In this document: one piece after another, positions 7,960 through 16,357 of the stretch
Numbering within the stretch: position 1 is the stretch's first letter
Layout of the letters: each line of letters opens with the position of its first letter
Assembly (NCBI RefSeq): GCF_900096975.1
Contig: NZ_FMYQ01000019.1
Location: forward strand, 1 to 64,000
Length of the DNA: 64,000 bases
DNA from: Paraburkholderia lycopersici
GTDB taxonomy: Bacteria > Pseudomonadota > Gammaproteobacteria > Burkholderiales > Burkholderiaceae
Reading direction: 5' to 3'
The notes under the pieces: generated by a model
Database searches by the model: none
What the model was told of the DNA's origin: nothing
The model's input: only the letters and a program-made list of their open reading frames with translations
Translations under genes and position numbers: made by a program

Positions 7960-10900
7960 ATGTCCTCCGCCATGTTTGACGTCGAACCCGCCGATATCCA
8001 GAAGCTCAATGACACAGATCTTCGCGAGTTGGTCGGGCGTCTATGTGAGGCTGAGCTTGCCGCTCAAGGTCTATCTCCCGCTGCGGTAACTTGGGGTGGG
8101 AGCCAGACCGCGAAAGACGGTGGTCTGGATGTGCGGGTCAATCTCCCGTCCGGTATCGACATTGCCGGATTCATCCCGCGTGGGGCGACAGGGTTTCAGG
8201 TCAAGAAGCCGGACATGGCGCGGAGCGCCATTACAAACGAAATGCGGCCCGGCGGGCGTATACGCCCCGTCATTGATGAGCTGGCCAATATGTCTGGTGC
8301 TTATGTCATCGTCAGCGCGAGTGGCTCAACAGCGGAGACGGGACTGCGCAGCCGGCGCACTGCGATGCGCGATGCCTTGGGTGACGTGACGCATGCAGAC
8401 CAGTTGCAGACGGACTTTTATGACCGGACCCGACTCGCCGCGTGGATACGGATGCATCCCGGCGTCGCCACGTGGATGAGGGAGCGCATCGGCAAACCGC
8501 TGGTCGGGTGGCGACCCTATGGGGCATGGAGTTCACCGACCGAGGATATCCAGGCTGAGTATCTGCTGGATGAAACGTTGCGCCTGCATCTCGGGCAGTC
8601 CACGCTTGCGGTTCACGAGGGGATCGACGCACTGCGGGACGAGCTGGCCCAGCCCGGGAAGGTCGTTCGTCTGGTGGGCCTTTCGGGTGTCGGGAAGACG
8701 CGTTTCGCCCAGGCGTTGTTCGATGGGCGCATCGGCTCGCGGGCGCTGCCTCCTTCGCTGGCCATCTATACCAGCCTGCCGGATGCCATCAATCCGGCGC
8801 CGGTTGGGCTTGCGTCCCAACTGGTCGCGACGCGAACGCGAGCGATCATGGTGGTCGATAACTGTCCGCCGGACCTGCACCGGGAACTTGCTGAACTCTG
8901 CCGGGTGCCCGCGAGCCGGCTCAGCGTGATCACGGTCGAATATGACGTTCGCGAAGATCAGCCGGAAGGGACCCAGGTTGTCGTGCTCGAGACGTCATCG
9001 ACTGGCTTGATCGAAAAACTGCTGCTCCAGCGATACAGGACGTTGTCTCAGGTGAACGCTCGCACGATCGCCGAGGCATCGGATGGCAATGCCCGTATTG
9101 CGATTGCGTATGCCGAGACGATCGGTGTAACGGAGTCGATTTCGGGTCTGTCCAACGAAGAACTGTTTCTCCGGTTGTTCCGGCAACGTCACGAAGCCGA
9201 TGAAGGATTACTGGCCGCGGCAAAAGCGTGTTCCCTCGTCTATTCGTTCTGGGGCGAGGGGATCAGCCAGGGTGAGTCGGAACTGCCGCATCTGGCGAAG
9301 CTCGCGGATCAGACGCCCCGCACGGTATTCAAGCATATGAGCGAGTTACGTCGACGTGATCTCGTCCAGGCGCGTGGTCCCTGGCGGGCTGTACTGCCTC
9401 ACGCCATCGCAAACCGCCTCGCTCGTCACGCGCTGGATGATCTGCCGTTCGAGGTCATTGATCAGCATCTGCTGGCTGGCGGTACGGCACGACTTGCCCG
9501 ATCGTTTTCCCGACGCCTGTCGTTTTTGCATGATCATCCCGTCGCGGTATCGATTGCACAGAACTGGGTGGCGCCCGGTGGCCTGTTAAGTGATCTCCGC
9601 ACCTTCGACGATGACAGGCAGGCCATGTTCAGGAACATCGCCCCGGTTGTGCCGGATGCCGTTCTTTCAATTCTTGAACAGGAGAGTGGCGGTGCGGCGA
9701 CGTGGTCAACGTCTGTCCGGCGTCTTGCCATTTCACTGTCGCGCTCGCTCGCATATGACGCCCGGTTTTTCGAGCGCAGTGTTGCCGTGCTGGTCCGATT
9801 GGGAACAGCGCAGGAAAAGAAAGGGGATCTTTCTTCGGCATCCGAAACCTTCCTTTCACTATTCCCGATATGCCTGTCGGGAACCCATGCCACGATCGAG
9901 CAACGCCTGAAAGTGATTGAATCGCTGCTTCGGTCGGAGCGGGAATTGGGTGTCGAGGCATTGAAGAGGGTATTGCAGACGGGTTTTTTCAGCTCGCACC
10001 ATTCGTTCGAGTTCGGCTCGCAGTTGCGCGATTTCGGCTACGAAGTACGGACTGGCGATGACGTCCGCCACTGGTACGCGAGCGCACTACAGTTGATCGA
10101 GCGCGTGGCCAGGGCCGATCCCACTCTCGAATCAAGCTTGAAGTCGCTGCTGGTGGAAAACTTCCGGGGACTGTGGTCGGCCTCTGGCGCGCATGACGAA
10201 CTCGCGAAGCTGCTTCGCCTGTTTTCCGTAAACGGGTTCTGGCGCGAGGGTTGGGGGGCTTGTCGGGAATCGCTTTTTTACGACGGGGAGTCGATGGCGC
10301 CGGATATCAAGGCGCAGCTCTCCGGGCTCGAGAGCGAGTTGAGGCCCGCCAGTCTGGCAGATCGGGTGCGTGCGTCTGCACTGGGCAGAACGTGGGGGAA
10401 TTCGGCAGAGCTCGATGGTCTGGATCCTTTGCAGGACATGGGCGTTGTCCTGCAACGACTGGATCAGATCGCGTATGACCTGGGGCAAGCGGTTGCCGTC
10501 GCGCCTGTGGTGCTCGACGAGTTGTTACCGGACCTGATGGAGGGGGGCGTGCGGGCGTGGCAATTCGGGCGAGGGCTTGCGAGCAGGGCGACGGAACCGT
10601 TTGCAGTCTGGACGAAGCTGGCTACTTCAATCGATGCTCGCACTATCGATATCTCGGTTCATCGTGGTTTTGTGCACTGGCTGTGGGAGCACAAGCGGGA
10701 CGTGGCGCAACGCGTGCTGGATAACGCGCTCGAACATGCCGCCTTTGCCGGCCTGTTTCCGATGTTGCAGTCAGCCGTCGATCTGGACAAACGGGCGGTG
10801 GGCCGCTTGAGGCGCGCGCTTCACGAGGGACGCAGTCCGGTTTATATGTACCGCGCGTTGTGTTCTGCGCCAGACGCGGATCCGCTGGATGGCAATGATT

Positions 10901-11736
10901 TTCGGGACCTGGTCGGTCAGGTTGCTGCTCAGGAAAATGGACTGGATGTTGCGCTCGAAATTCTCGACATGCGTATTCACTCGGATAACTTGGCCAGTCA
11001 CGATCTGGAACCGCTGGTGCTCCAGACCGGACGGGACCTGCTCGATCGGGTGCAGTTTGCGCGCCATTTCGCAGGGCAGGACCACCGTCTCGCAGAGATC
11101 GTCAAGACCTGCTGTGTATCTTCGGAGGGGGAGGCTGCTGCCATCCGTGTGGCGATTCGTCTGGGGACTGCGGTGGCGGAATACCGTGCCCACTGGACCA
11201 GTTACGATGAGTTGACGTGCGCGTTGCTGGAACTGCACCCGGTCTCGGTGCTGAACGCGCTGTTTCCAGTGGAGGCAGAGGACCTGGATAGACGAGCCTT
11301 CTCCTTTCGGGAGGCCCGCTCGCACTTCAGAAGGTCGACCGGTCTGATTCCGGACGACGCATTGCTGACGTGGTGTGCACAGCATCCGGCATCGCGCTAC
11401 GCGCTGGCTGCGGCACTGGTGCCGTTTGCGGTACGGGCCGCCGATGGTGAGGGGGTGATGTGGTCGCATCAGGCATTGCTCCTGTTCGAACATGCACCCG
11501 ATTGCAGGCTGGTGCTGGCCGCGTTTATCGATCGTTTTTCGCCGACGTCGTGGAGCGGCTCACGCGCAGTGCTGATTGAAGCCAACGCCAGGTTGCTGGA
11601 TACACTGGATGGTAGGGTTCCGCCTGGCGTGATGTCTTTCGTAGAGCAGAACCGGCGCCGGTTAAGTCACCTGATTGAAGAGGAGCGCAAACAGGAACTG
11701 GATCGTGCGCGAATCTCGGACGAGCGTTTCGAGTAA
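7960..11736 (+). CDS. Restriction-endonuclease-like nuclease fused to STAND NTPase
   Basis: This very large protein of 1258 residues has three parts. The N-terminal region (about 1-170) contains an Mrr/PD-(D/E)xK-type signature: DGGLD (53-57) followed by FQVKK with the Q-x-K triad at 80-82. The middle is a P-loop NTPase with Walker A GLSGVGKT (240-247) and Walker B IMVVD (296-300), followed by winged-helix-like sequence of the STAND/NACHT type. The remaining ~750 residues are helical and likely form a sensor superstructure. Nuclease-STAND proteins include Avs anti-phage sensors, which recognise viral proteins and then degrade DNA. The fold order here matches that logic, but the subfamily cannot be assigned by eye. 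The start could also be the ATG at 7972. Confidence 0.8.
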   Translation: MSSAMFDVEPADIQKLNDTDLRELVGRLCEAELAAQGLSPAAVTWGGSQTAKDGGLDVRVNLPSGIDIAGFIPRGATGFQVKKPDMARSAITNEMRPGGRIRPVIDELANMSGAYVIVSASGSTAETGLRSRRTAMRDALGDVTHADQLQTDFYDRTRLAAWIRMHPGVATWMRERIGKPLVGWRPYGAWSSPTEDIQAEYLLDETLRLHLGQSTLAVHEGIDALRDELAQPGKVVRLVGLSGVGKTRFAQALFDGRIGSRALPPSLAIYTSLPDAINPAPVGLASQLVATRTRAIMVVDNCPPDLHRELAELCRVPASRLSVITVEYDVREDQPEGTQVVVLETSSTGLIEKLLLQRYRTLSQVNARTIAEASDGNARIAIAYAETIGVTESISGLSNEELFLRLFRQRHEADEGLLAAAKACSLVYSFWGEGISQGESELPHLAKLADQTPRTVFKHMSELRRRDLVQARGPWRAVLPHAIANRLARHALDDLPFEVIDQHLLAGGTARLARSFSRRLSFLHDHPVAVSIAQNWVAPGGLLSDLRTFDDDRQAMFRNIAPVVPDAVLSILEQESGGAATWSTSVRRLAISLSRSLAYDARFFERSVAVLVRLGTAQEKKGDLSSASETFLSLFPICLSGTHATIEQRLKVIESLLRSERELGVEALKRVLQTGFFSSHHSFEFGSQLRDFGYEVRTGDDVRHWYASALQLIERVARADPTLESSLKSLLVENFRGLWSASGAHDELAKLLRLFSVNGFWREGWGACRESLFYDGESMAPDIKAQLSGLESELRPASLADRVRASALGRTWGNSAELDGLDPLQDMGVVLQRLDQIAYDLGQAVAVAPVVLDELLPDLMEGGVRAWQFGRGLASRATEPFAVWTKLATSIDARTIDISVHRGFVHWLWEHKRDVAQRVLDNALEHAAFAGLFPMLQSAVDLDKRAVGRLRRALHEGRSPVYMYRALCSAPDADPLDGNDFRDLVGQVAAQENGLDVALEILDMRIHSDNLASHDLEPLVLQTGRDLLDRVQFARHFAGQDHRLAEIVKTCCVSSEGEAAAIRVAIRLGTAVAEYRAHWTSYDELTCALLELHPVSVLNALFPVEAEDLDRRAFSFREARSHFRRSTGLIPDDALLTWCAQHPASRYALAAALVPFAVRAADGEGVMWSHQALLLFEHAPDCRLVLAAFIDRFSPTSWSGSRAVLIEANARLLDTLDGRVPPGVMSFVEQNRRRLSHLIEEERKQELDRARISDERFE

Positions 11737-11809
11737 GGATTGCGTTTGACAGTGCAGTGGCCTCCGAACTAGGGTTCAGCGCCGGAACGGGTTTGCAGCG
11801 ACATTCATC

Positions 11810-12467
11810 GTGTACCGCCGGGAGGAGCGGGTGCTTCAGATCATGGCCGCGCGCGTAGGCCTCCGCGGCGGCTTGACCAATTGCTTGGGCGACACCAGCG
11901 CATTGTCTACCTTCCCATTGCGCTGGTATGCGCCTTACTTACTAGATACGCTGACGCTGTGGTTTGGCAGTCGCGAGATCACGTTGTGTCATCTCGGCGC
12001 GGGCCACTCGTTCGGTGTCGGTTTGCTGGCTACCGGAAGAGCGCGTGCTGTTTTCAGGCGATCTCGTTGAGAATCGTTGCGGGGTGTATGCGGGCAACGG
12101 CTATCTTCGTGCATGGTCGAAGACGCTTGCGAAACTGCGCGGACTCGATGCCGATGTATTGCTCCCGGGGCGCGGTGTGGCGCTCAGTGGGAGCGAGCAG
12201 GTCGAACAGGCGATCAACGGCACACAACGGTTCGTCGACACGGTGCTCGACTGTGTGAGCGCCGCGATTGCGCGCGGTGCCCCGCTCAAGGAGTGCTATT
12301 TCCAGACGCTCGAAACGATGAATCCCGTGTTCGGTGACTAGCCCGTGTTTCAGCACGTGTTGCCATTCGACGTCTGCCGCGCCTTCGAAGAGCTCAACGG
12401 AGCCGAGCATCCGGGCATCTGGACCGCCGAACGGGATGTCGATCTCTGGAAATTGCTGCACGAGTGA
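11810..12467 (+). pseudogene. Decayed MBL-fold metallo-hydrolase
   Basis: Two frames together spell the C-terminal part of a metallo-beta-lactamase-fold hydrolase. The first frame gives LTLWFGSREITLCHLGAGHS up to about 12015. The second continues with WLPEERVLFSGDLVEN and later LLPGRGVALSG. A frameshift therefore lies at about 12015-12030, inside the H-x-x-G-H metal-site region. A TAG at 12339-12341 then interrupts the frame, although it goes on with family-like sequence (HVLPFDVCRAFEELNG, then IWTAERDVDLW) to a TGA at 12465-12467. The N-terminal metal motif H-x-H-x-D-H is missing. With truncation, frameshift and nonsense codon, the gene is dead. It looks like an older chromosomal gene broken by insertion of island DNA. 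Confidence 0.82.
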
Positions 12468-12564
12468 GCGATGTTGCCGGGCATGATCATCGCGGCGTGG
12501 TGGACTTCGCGGCGAACGATCGTGCCCAGCCAGGTCGGTTGACTATGCTCGCCATCCTGGTGGC

Positions 12565-13206
12565 TCAGGTCAACGGGAACGGGGCGGGACACGCGGAGAC
12601 ACGCTGTTCATGGGCGTTGCGCGCGTCGTCAACGCGCTTGATGATGTTTCGCAGTTCCTCATCGCGATTCCATTCGCCGGGTTCCGGTTCGACCACGGGC
12701 GGCAACTTGCCATAGGCGCGCAGGCGCTGCGCGAGGTTCGACACGGAAAGCGCAAGTTCAGCATAGCCGCGTTGCCTCACCCAGAAGAATTCTGTATGGT
12801 CGGGGTAGTCGTCGTCATATTCGTCAATCCCCCATAGCCTGTTCTCAATCTGCGCCTGATCGTCTGGAATCCGCAGGATCGCATACAGGAGATCCTGTGG
12901 AAGCACCTTCCATTCGACGTCCAGTTCCAGCGGCCTGAATTCGGGCGGTTTCGTCGTCGTAACGTATTCACCGTCCTTTCCCACGGGTTGCCCCATCGCG
13001 GTTCCATCGTCCAGGGCGACGTGGAAGCATCGGTTGGCCACCTGCTCCAGATGAGACAGGACATTGATCGAGAGATAGACCGCATCCTTTTGACGCTTCG
13101 TCCGGCTGACGATCCATTCCTTGACCGCGACGAACGAATTGCCGAGCAACACACCGGTGATGCCGGCCGTCGCAGAAATGATCGCCGATATGCTTCCTGT
13201 ATCCAT
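12565..13206 (-). CDS. Orphan single-pass membrane protein
   Basis: The 213-residue product has one N-terminal hydrophobic helix (about residues 6-27, rich in Ile/Ala/Gly) followed by a charged helical domain. An acidic cluster, GIDEYDDDYPDHTEFF, lies at about 125-140. It is likely anchored in the inner membrane with the bulk in the cytoplasm. The start is good: GAGGG lies close upstream of the ATG. It follows the 13213-13872 gene by only 6 bases and probably shares a transcript with it, so the two products may work together. Function unknown. Confidence 0.65.
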   Translation of the reverse strand: MDTGSISAIISATAGITGVLLGNSFVAVKEWIVSRTKRQKDAVYLSINVLSHLEQVANRCFHVALDDGTAMGQPVGKDGEYVTTTKPPEFRPLELDVEWKVLPQDLLYAILRIPDDQAQIENRLWGIDEYDDDYPDHTEFFWVRQRGYAELALSVSNLAQRLRAYGKLPPVVEPEPGEWNRDEELRNIIKRVDDARNAHEQRVSACPAPFPLT

Positions 13207-13212
13207 ATGCCC

Positions 13213-13872
13213 TCAACTCGCCGTCGGTGTCGGGTGGGTGCTGCGTTCCCAGGCCTGGAACGTTCTCTGCATGGCCACGCCCAGTTGGTAGAGCTGCACA
13301 GAGCGTGCGCGGAGCCGCTCCGTCAGTGCCGCATTGCCGAACGCTCTTGAGGTCGTCGCGAACGTCGTGAGCGCCATCGCGACGCTATAAATCATCGAGA
13401 GTCCGGCGGCCAACCCGGCCGTGGGATGGGGGACGCCAGACACGTGGAAGGCGGGCGGGTTTCCACCATAGAGCTCCATCAATTGCGAGCAGTTTCCGTG
13501 GACGTAGCCTGAATCAAGCACGTAAGATGTTTTCATGAGGCTGCTGACTTTTGCATCTCCAGGTAGGGCCGGGCCGTTCGTGTACAACTCGTCCATGTAT
13601 TTCCGGATCTTGTAACGGTTGAACTCCGGTCGCTTGTTCACTTCAGGGACTTCCGGGTGCGGGCCATCCTTCCAGTATTCGGTGAAGAAGCTGGTGAGAT
13701 ATTCCTGATGCTCTTCGCGCAGACCCAGCTCCAGGCCGCGTGCCAGGAACATGACATCCTCGACGGTCTCATCGACCATCCGTTTCAAGGCGTTGAACTC
13801 GCCGAAGTAGAAGGCGTCGAGGAGCAGGGTAGCTGCACGGGCCGTGCTGATCACGCGGGCCATTTTCGGCAC
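13213..13872 (-). CDS. Orphan helical protein, 5' part interrupted by amber codon
   Basis: From the GTG at 13872 the product is 219 residues, mostly helical. It contains LDSGYVHGNCSQL at about 120-132, which resembles the conserved Ser-x-x-Val-His-Gly of DUF5677-like proteins (low confidence). Upstream the same frame runs without gaps to an ATG at 14016 and encodes 38 residues of normal-looking helical protein. It is broken only by a TAG at 13902-13900, with 9 sense codons between that stop and the GTG. No good ribosome site precedes the GTG or the next ATG (13863). The gene could be a nonsense-disrupted longer protein, a readthrough gene, or a gene that truly starts at the GTG. Confidence 0.55.
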   Translation of the reverse strand: MPKMARVISTARAATLLLDAFYFGEFNALKRMVDETVEDVMFLARGLELGLREEHQEYLTSFFTEYWKDGPHPEVPEVNKRPEFNRYKIRKYMDELYTNGPALPGDAKVSSLMKTSYVLDSGYVHGNCSQLMELYGGNPPAFHVSGVPHPTAGLAAGLSMIYSVAMALTTFATTSRAFGNAALTERLRARSVQLYQLGVAMQRTFQAWERSTHPTPTAS

Positions 13873-13899
13873 GATGGCCTGCTCGACCCCTTGTTTCGC

Positions 13900-14016
13900 C
13901 TAACGGTGTGCTGGCCTGCCGCCGTGAAGTTTGACCATCTGCGGTGCGTCGATCATGGCAGCGAGCTGATGCAGAGCCTCTTCCATCAGGTCCAGCGATT
14001 CCGCTACCGCCTTCAT
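13900..14016 (-). pseudogene. 38-codon 5' fragment in frame with the downstream gene
   Basis: The reading frame MKAVAESLDLMEEALHQLAA and onward ends at TAG (13902-13900), in the same frame as the gene at 13213-13872. The sequence is amphipathic helix of protein-like composition, so it probably encodes the original N-terminus of that gene. Confidence 0.5.
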
Positions 14017-14203
14017 GCCGTTAGATGGGGCTGTGCTCACTGGTCGCTATCCTCATCGTTCGCAGCGATGGACCGATGCCCTGGTGAGGGCAGAGGTCCA
14101 TGGCGCGGAAATAGCCCGTAGCACATCTGTTCGCGCACCGGGCATCGACGCGAAGAGCGCGATGCCGTCAGGTAGGTTATCCATGGATCTCCCTGGAATT
14201 GGC

Positions 14204-14232
14204 TTGCCAAGTGTACCACTAAGTGGTATATA
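14204..14232 (+). promoter_or_regulatory. Toxin-antitoxin promoter with palindromic operator
   Basis: A -35 box TTGCCA (14204-14209) and a -10 box TATATA (14227-14232) are 17 bases apart. The spacer holds TACCACT-A-AGTGGTA (14214-14228), an inverted repeat with 7-base arms that reaches into the -10 box. This is where a HigA-type antitoxin would bind to repress its own operon, whose first ATG is at 14263. Confidence 0.75.
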
Positions 14233-14262
14233 TGTTGGCATGTCATTCAGTCTGGTTTTCCA

Positions 14263-14670
14263 ATGAAAAAACAGTCTAGGCAGGTTGCCGCGGCGCGGCC
14301 GGTTGAGGCAAGCGTAGCGTCACGGGCCTTCAAGACGGCCTGGTTCGCCAGGAAAGCCAGGGCGGCCGGGATCAGGGACGCGGAGCTTTGCGAAGCGATC
14401 GCCGGACTGAATAAGGGTCAGGGTGACGATCTCGGAGGCAATGTCTGGAAGAAACGACTCGACAGGAACACCAGGCGCGGCATTGTCGTGAACAGGATCG
14501 GTGATTTCTGGGTGTTCGTCTACCTGTTCGCAAAGAGTGACCGGGAAAACATCGATGAGCGTGAGTTGAAGGACTTCAAGCGCCTTGCTCGTGACTACGG
14601 CAGGATGAAGGATGCCGACATTGACCGGTTGCTGGAATCGAAGGATTTAGTGGAGATTTGTAATGGCTAA
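14263..14670 (+). CDS. RelE/HigB-type toxin
   Basis: The 135-residue product belongs to the RelE-like family (PF06296 type) of toxins, typically ribosome-dependent mRNA interferases. Visible family features are an N-terminal KTAWFARKARAAG helix, then NVWKKRLDRNTRRGIVVNRI, then a hydrophobic strand WVFVYLFAK and a C-terminal helix with ELKDFKRLARDYG. The basic residues in the KKRLDRNTRRG stretch are the likely RNA-contacting set. The toxin gene comes first and overlaps the antitoxin gene by 8 bases, the higBA order. A promoter with a palindromic operator lies just upstream. Confidence 0.82.
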   Translation: MKKQSRQVAAARPVEASVASRAFKTAWFARKARAAGIRDAELCEAIAGLNKGQGDDLGGNVWKKRLDRNTRRGIVVNRIGDFWVFVYLFAKSDRENIDERELKDFKRLARDYGRMKDADIDRLLESKDLVEICNG

Positions 14671-14983
14671 GGCACGTTTCAGAAGCGATGCGTCGGAAGC
14701 AGTTCATAGCGCGGCTTCCGGCTTGTATCGTGCGAAGGTCATCGACAAGAAGACGATGCGCGAGTACGACGATCTGTGCATCGAGAAGGCGCCGGAGTTT
14801 GATGCGAAAGAAATTGCGCGGATCCGCAAGGGCGTGAACGTCAGCCAAGGTGTGTTTGCTGTGTATCTCAACACCACGGTGTCCACCGTGCGTCAGTGGG
14901 AACAGGGCGACAAGAAACCCAGCGGGATCGCTGCGCGCATGCTCCAGCTTGTGGAGAAGAATGGCCTCGGCATTTTCGGCTGA
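14663..14983 (+). CDS. HigA-like XRE-family antitoxin
   Basis: The 106-residue product neutralises the upstream RelE-type toxin and represses the operon. The C-terminal half carries a Cro/CI-type helix-turn-helix: IRKGVNVSQGVFAVYLNTTV with recognition residues STVRQWEQGDKKPSG. The N-terminal half (about 1-45) is the probable toxin-binding extension. The gene overlaps the toxin gene by 8 bases. The likely binding site is the TACCACT-A-AGTGGTA inverted repeat at 14214-14228. Confidence 0.85.
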   Translation: MAKARFRSDASEAVHSAASGLYRAKVIDKKTMREYDDLCIEKAPEFDAKEIARIRKGVNVSQGVFAVYLNTTVSTVRQWEQGDKKPSGIAARMLQLVEKNGLGIFG

Positions 14984-15037
14984 CGATGGCCTGTGCTGCG
15001 TGACGCAATGACGGCACCCCTGTGTAAGGGTAAGTCT

Positions 15038-15319
15038 ATGTACAAAAGGCGGCTGGTTCGTTGGTTCGTCAACTGGACGGATAGCTGGAACCGGGAGTTC
15101 CACGAGGCAATCGAGGCGAAGGTGCATGCGGAGTTCCGCCAGCTATTTCCCGAGGGGGCGCAGGATACGGAGGCCATGATCGAGAAAATGCGTAGCTTCT
15201 ACTATGCACGCATGACAAACACGTCGATGCTGTTGATGTCGATCGCGGCGCTGGTGATTGCCCTCCTGGGAATCGCAGTCGCCCTGGGGATTGCAGTCTT
15301 CAGTGGGGCGGGGCAGTGA
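15038..15319 (+). CDS. Small membrane protein
   Basis: The 93-residue product has a basic N-terminus (MYKRRLVRWFVNW), an amphipathic charged middle and one strong C-terminal membrane helix (about residues 60-88). The start at 15038 is preceded by AAGGGT at suitable distance. It lies 54 bases after the antitoxin gene and continues the same-strand run toward SIR2-HerA. No family was recognised. Small single-helix proteins are sometimes effectors or anchors in defence loci, but nothing here proves that. Confidence 0.6.
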   Translation: MYKRRLVRWFVNWTDSWNREFHEAIEAKVHAEFRQLFPEGAQDTEAMIEKMRSFYYARMTNTSMLLMSIAALVIALLGIAVALGIAVFSGAGQ

Positions 15320-15368
15320 AAGGCGCGCACGATGGCGGGCGTCGAAGCCTATTGATCGGGGAAATGCG

Positions 15369-15686
15369 ATGTCGTGTGTCCTGTGTCCGGATGAGCCCTG
15401 GGTGAGCAGCAGGATCCTCTACGCGGAGCGGACGAAGATTGTGACCGCGCGCCGGATGGAGACCGATGGCAGGTACGACGACCTGTATGAAGCGGCTATC
15501 GATGCGCTTGACCGTCTGTTGGATCAGACCATGAAAGAGATCGATAACGACGAGTGGAAACGTGGCGTGCAGCACGTCCAGGCGCAGCTGCTGGCGGCGA
15601 TGCTTGGGGACTGTCACCGATGCGATTTCTTCCGTGGCGTCTATCGGGGATTGGTCGAGGCAGGACTGATCGTGGTGGATCAATAA
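15369..15686 (+). CDS. Small protein with two CxxC motifs
   Basis: The 105-residue product begins MSCVLCPDEPW (CVLC) and has a second pair, CHRC, near residue 82, so it may bind one zinc ion through C-x2-C plus C-x2-C. The intervening sequence is amphipathic helix. GGGG lies upstream of the ATG at 15369. Only 3 bases separate its stop from the next start, which indicates co-translation with the HEPN-like gene. Function unknown. Confidence 0.58.
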   Translation: MSCVLCPDEPWVSSRILYAERTKIVTARRMETDGRYDDLYEAAIDALDRLLDQTMKEIDNDEWKRGVQHVQAQLLAAMLGDCHRCDFFRGVYRGLVEAGLIVVDQ

Positions 15687-15689
15687 GAC

Positions 15690-16316
15690 ATGGCGAATGG
15701 CGGGGGCGCGAATGGTCGCTACGATGTTCTTCCCGTTACGGGCGGCAAGTGCAACGGGCGCGGGTCGGCAATGCGAAGCAAGCCAGCAGTTGGCATGAAG
15801 ACACATTGGCTGCGTCTCATGCATCGGGAAGCGTTGGAGCGACTCGATGATGCGGGGGCACTAAGAGGCGTGCGTCCCGATTCGAATGCGAGTTATCTGC
15901 TTGAGCTGATCGCTTTCGAGCTTCTATTGAAATTCGTCGCTTACGCGGCGGAACCAGCGAATATTGAGCGCAAAAAATCTTTCCGTCACGACTACAGGAA
16001 GATTTTCGATGCACTGCCGCTCGATGTACAGCATCGATTGCTCGCCTCGGCGGGTGAGCGTATTGGTCCGTCGGCGTTGTCCGATCGGGACAGGGTCTTC
16101 GCCGACTGGACCGCGAATTTTGATGGTCTGCGTTACCCGTTCGAGAAGTACGAGGGCGATACTGCGGAAGAATATGCCGCGCGGGGCAACCAGTGGCTAT
16201 CTGCAGGCGGATGTCTGGAGGATGCGATGTTCCGTTTCCATCCGCAGGAGCTGTTCGGCATGCTGTATGCCCTACGGGTAGAGGCTCAGGAGCGACTGCA
16301 ACAACTGCAGCAATAG
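15690..16316 (+). CDS. HEPN-like helical protein
   Basis: The 208-residue product has a central helical block with LLELIAFELLLKFVAYAA followed about 15 residues later by FRHDYRKIFDALP. This pattern (long hydrophobic helix, then a basic H-D-[YL] helix ending in -LP) is typical of HEPN-like proteins of toxin and defence loci. A canonical R-x4-6-H RNase motif was not identified, so activity is uncertain and the family call is tentative. ATGs at 15771 and 15795 are alternatives, because the first ~27 residues look poorly structured. It starts 3 bases after the preceding gene. Confidence 0.58.
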   Translation: MANGGGANGRYDVLPVTGGKCNGRGSAMRSKPAVGMKTHWLRLMHREALERLDDAGALRGVRPDSNASYLLELIAFELLLKFVAYAAEPANIERKKSFRHDYRKIFDALPLDVQHRLLASAGERIGPSALSDRDRVFADWTANFDGLRYPFEKYEGDTAEEYAARGNQWLSAGGCLEDAMFRFHPQELFGMLYALRVEAQERLQQLQQ

Positions 16317-16357
16317 CGAGACGAAAGATACGAAAAGCATAACGCGAGGAAAGCCGA

